A DNA stretch of 64,000 nucleotides from Paraburkholderia susongensis (GTDB lineage: Bacteria; Pseudomonadota; Gammaproteobacteria; Burkholderiales; Burkholderiaceae), in NCBI RefSeq assembly GCF_900177725.1, contig NZ_FXAT01000015.1:1-64000 (forward strand), given 5' to 3'. Shown in pieces: positions 62,623 through 64,000 of the stretch. The number at the start of each line of letters is the position of its first letter. Position 1 is the first letter of the stretch. The position numbers were made by a program, and so were the translations under genes. Below the pieces are notes generated by a model. That model was not told where the DNA came from and made no database searches. It worked only from the letters and a program-made list of their open reading frames with translations.

Positions 62623-63999
62623 ATGCAAACTGGCGCCAAGCTTGACCTCGAATCGATCATCGATGCGAGCCCTGTAAGCCGTTTTCAGATCGGGATCATG
62701 GCGCTGTGCGCGCTCGTGGCGATGCTCGACGGGTGCGATACGCAGACCATTGCCTTCGTGGCGCCGGCGATCATCAAGAGTTGGCATATCGCGCCGTCGG
62801 CGTTCGGGCCGGTGTTCGGCGCCGGCCTGCTGGGCGGTTTGTTCGGCGCGATCGTGTTCGGTGTCGCCAGCGACCGGTTTGGCAGAAAGCCCATCCTGCT
62901 CGGCACGGTCCTGCTTTTCTCGGTCGGCTCGCTCCTCACGCCGCTGTGCGAATCACTGGCGTCACTAACCGCGGTGCGTTTCGTCACGGGCCTCGGACTC
63001 GGCGGGGCGCTGCCATGCTTCGTGTCGCTGACTTCCGAGTATGCGCCGAAGCGATTGCGCGCCTCGCTCGTCACGACCATGTTCTGCGGCTTTCCGCTGG
63101 GCGCGGTCATCGGCGGGTTCGTGTCGGCGCAATTGATTCCCGCTTTCGGATGGTCGAGCGTATTCATCGTCGGTGGCGTGTTGCCGCTGCTCATCATTCC
63201 ATTCCTCGCGGCCTTCGCTCCCGAATCCGCGCGCTTTCTCGAACTGCGCAGAGACCATAAGGCGATCGCGCGACTGCTGCAGCGCATGCATTCGCAATTC
63301 GAGTGGAGCGGCGAGGTGCCCCGGACCGGGCACGGCACGCGCGTGCCCGTCGTCAATCTGTTCAGGGAAGGGCGCGCGCTGGGCACGGTACTGCTATGGA
63401 TCACGTTATTCATGAGCCTGTTGCTGACGTACTTTCTCGTCAACTGGGTCCCGGTTGTCGCGGGACACAATGGGCTGAGCATCGCCAGCGCGGTGCGAGC
63501 GGCCTCGATGCTGAACTTCGGCTCGATCTTCGGCTGCATCGTGCTCGGGCGGCTCGCCGACCGCTTCGGCACCGCCCGTGTGGTGGGATCCGGATTCGCG
63601 CTCGGCGCGATCGCGATCGGACTGATCGGCCAGGCCGGCACGTCTGCCGTGTTGCTGGGAACGGTTGCGTTCATGGCCGGGTTTTTTAGCATCGGGGCGC
63701 AGATCTGCACGGTGGCGATGTGCGCCGGGTTCTACGATACGTTTTCGCGCGCCACGGGAATCGGCTGGTCGATGGGCGTCGGCCGTCTCGGCGCCATCGT
63801 CGGCCCGGTTCTCGGCGGTGTGCTGCTGTCCGCCGGCATGTCGTCTTCGGCACTGTTTCTCGTCGTCGGCTCGACGTCCGTTGGCGCCGCCCTGACCTCG
63901 CTTGCGATCGGACGCTTCGTGCTGCGGCGGCGGCGTTCGCAGTCCGAAGGAGCGCCCGCTTACACGTCGGGCACGAGCACATCGCATCACGTGGGTTGA
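62623..63999 (+). CDS. AAHS-family MFS transporter (aromatic acid:H+ symporter)
   Basis: 458 residues with twelve transmembrane segments. It opens LESIIDASPVSRFQIGIMALCALVAMLDGCDTQTIAFVAPAI, close to PcaK-type symporters; D35 in the first helix and motif A VASDRFGRKPIL are conserved. Substrate probably a benzoate-type acid. The stop is one base before the right edge, so the gene is complete. Confidence 0.88.
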   Translation: MQTGAKLDLESIIDASPVSRFQIGIMALCALVAMLDGCDTQTIAFVAPAIIKSWHIAPSAFGPVFGAGLLGGLFGAIVFGVASDRFGRKPILLGTVLLFSVGSLLTPLCESLASLTAVRFVTGLGLGGALPCFVSLTSEYAPKRLRASLVTTMFCGFPLGAVIGGFVSAQLIPAFGWSSVFIVGGVLPLLIIPFLAAFAPESARFLELRRDHKAIARLLQRMHSQFEWSGEVPRTGHGTRVPVVNLFREGRALGTVLLWITLFMSLLLTYFLVNWVPVVAGHNGLSIASAVRAASMLNFGSIFGCIVLGRLADRFGTARVVGSGFALGAIAIGLIGQAGTSAVLLGTVAFMAGFFSIGAQICTVAMCAGFYDTFSRATGIGWSMGVGRLGAIVGPVLGGVLLSAGMSSSALFLVVGSTSVGAALTSLAIGRFVLRRRRSQSEGAPAYTSGTSTSHHVG

Positions 64000-64000
64000 G

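Overview
The window is a single contiguous piece of a GC-rich beta-proteobacterial chromosome, most likely Paraburkholderia or Burkholderia. The evidence is the gene content (a paa cluster with a stand-alone PaaN, the rpe-gph-trpEGDC order, hemA-prfA-prmC-grxD-ubiX), the strong G/C third-position bias, and the 16S rRNA 5' end. No tRNA gene, CRISPR array, intact insertion sequence or replication origin is visible.

Layout. 1-553: 5' end, leader and promoter of an rRNA operon leaving the window to the left. 554-6249: phenylacetate catabolism, a divergent paaF / paaN-paaG-paaI-paaK cluster with a TetR-type operator between the two arms. 6443-8311: mltA, a 53-residue membrane protein divergent to it, and apaG. 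8644-15980: rpe, gph, a classical trp leader peptide with attenuator, trpE-G-D-C, a CYTH-domain protein and ung. 16139-21124 (minus): azoR, an M61 peptidase, dsbC and a UbiH-family monooxygenase. 21394-22488: ychF. 22703-23805: an unrecognised coupled gene pair with the look of a toxin/immunity module. 24239-28572: the ugpBAEC glycerol-3-phosphate importer. 28832-31712: ettA and an AsmA-like membrane-anchored protein. 31880-34657 (minus): a YeaQ-like membrane protein, an M24 aminopeptidase and a HAD hydrolase. 34922-41139: an atypical response regulator, hemA-prfA-prmC-grxD-ubiX and an extradiol dioxygenase. 41260-46591: an APC permease, a cold-shock protein with long leader, an HSP70-like ATPase and an MFS transporter.

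46629-48650 is a conspicuously AT-richer island holding an orphan Hcp (type VI secretion tube protein) gene fused by ATGA overlaps to a DUF3592 membrane protein and a 194-residue unknown protein; this is the best candidate for an undescribed system. 48755-53360 holds a nitroreductase, an MFS transporter with divergent TetR regulator, a DUF1415 protein and a methyltransferase. 53748-57755 holds a small unknown protein, a BaiN/YhiN-type flavoprotein, a second methyltransferase and a CGNR regulator. 57928-63999 is an accessory catabolic-looking stretch: two alpha/beta hydrolases, an SDR protein, an outer-membrane MetA-pathway-like protein, a small unknown protein and an AAHS-family aromatic-acid transporter.

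Most of the window is ordinary core chromosome. Interest concentrates in the Hcp island, the 22.7-23.8 kb pair, several leader-RNA structures (trp, ugpB, hcp, upstream of the flavoprotein gene), a response regulator lacking its phospho-acceptor aspartate, two enzymes lacking canonical catalytic residues, and a 31-base near-identical repeat shared by a coding and a non-coding site. Start choices, families and motifs were read by eye from the sequence; no database search was run.
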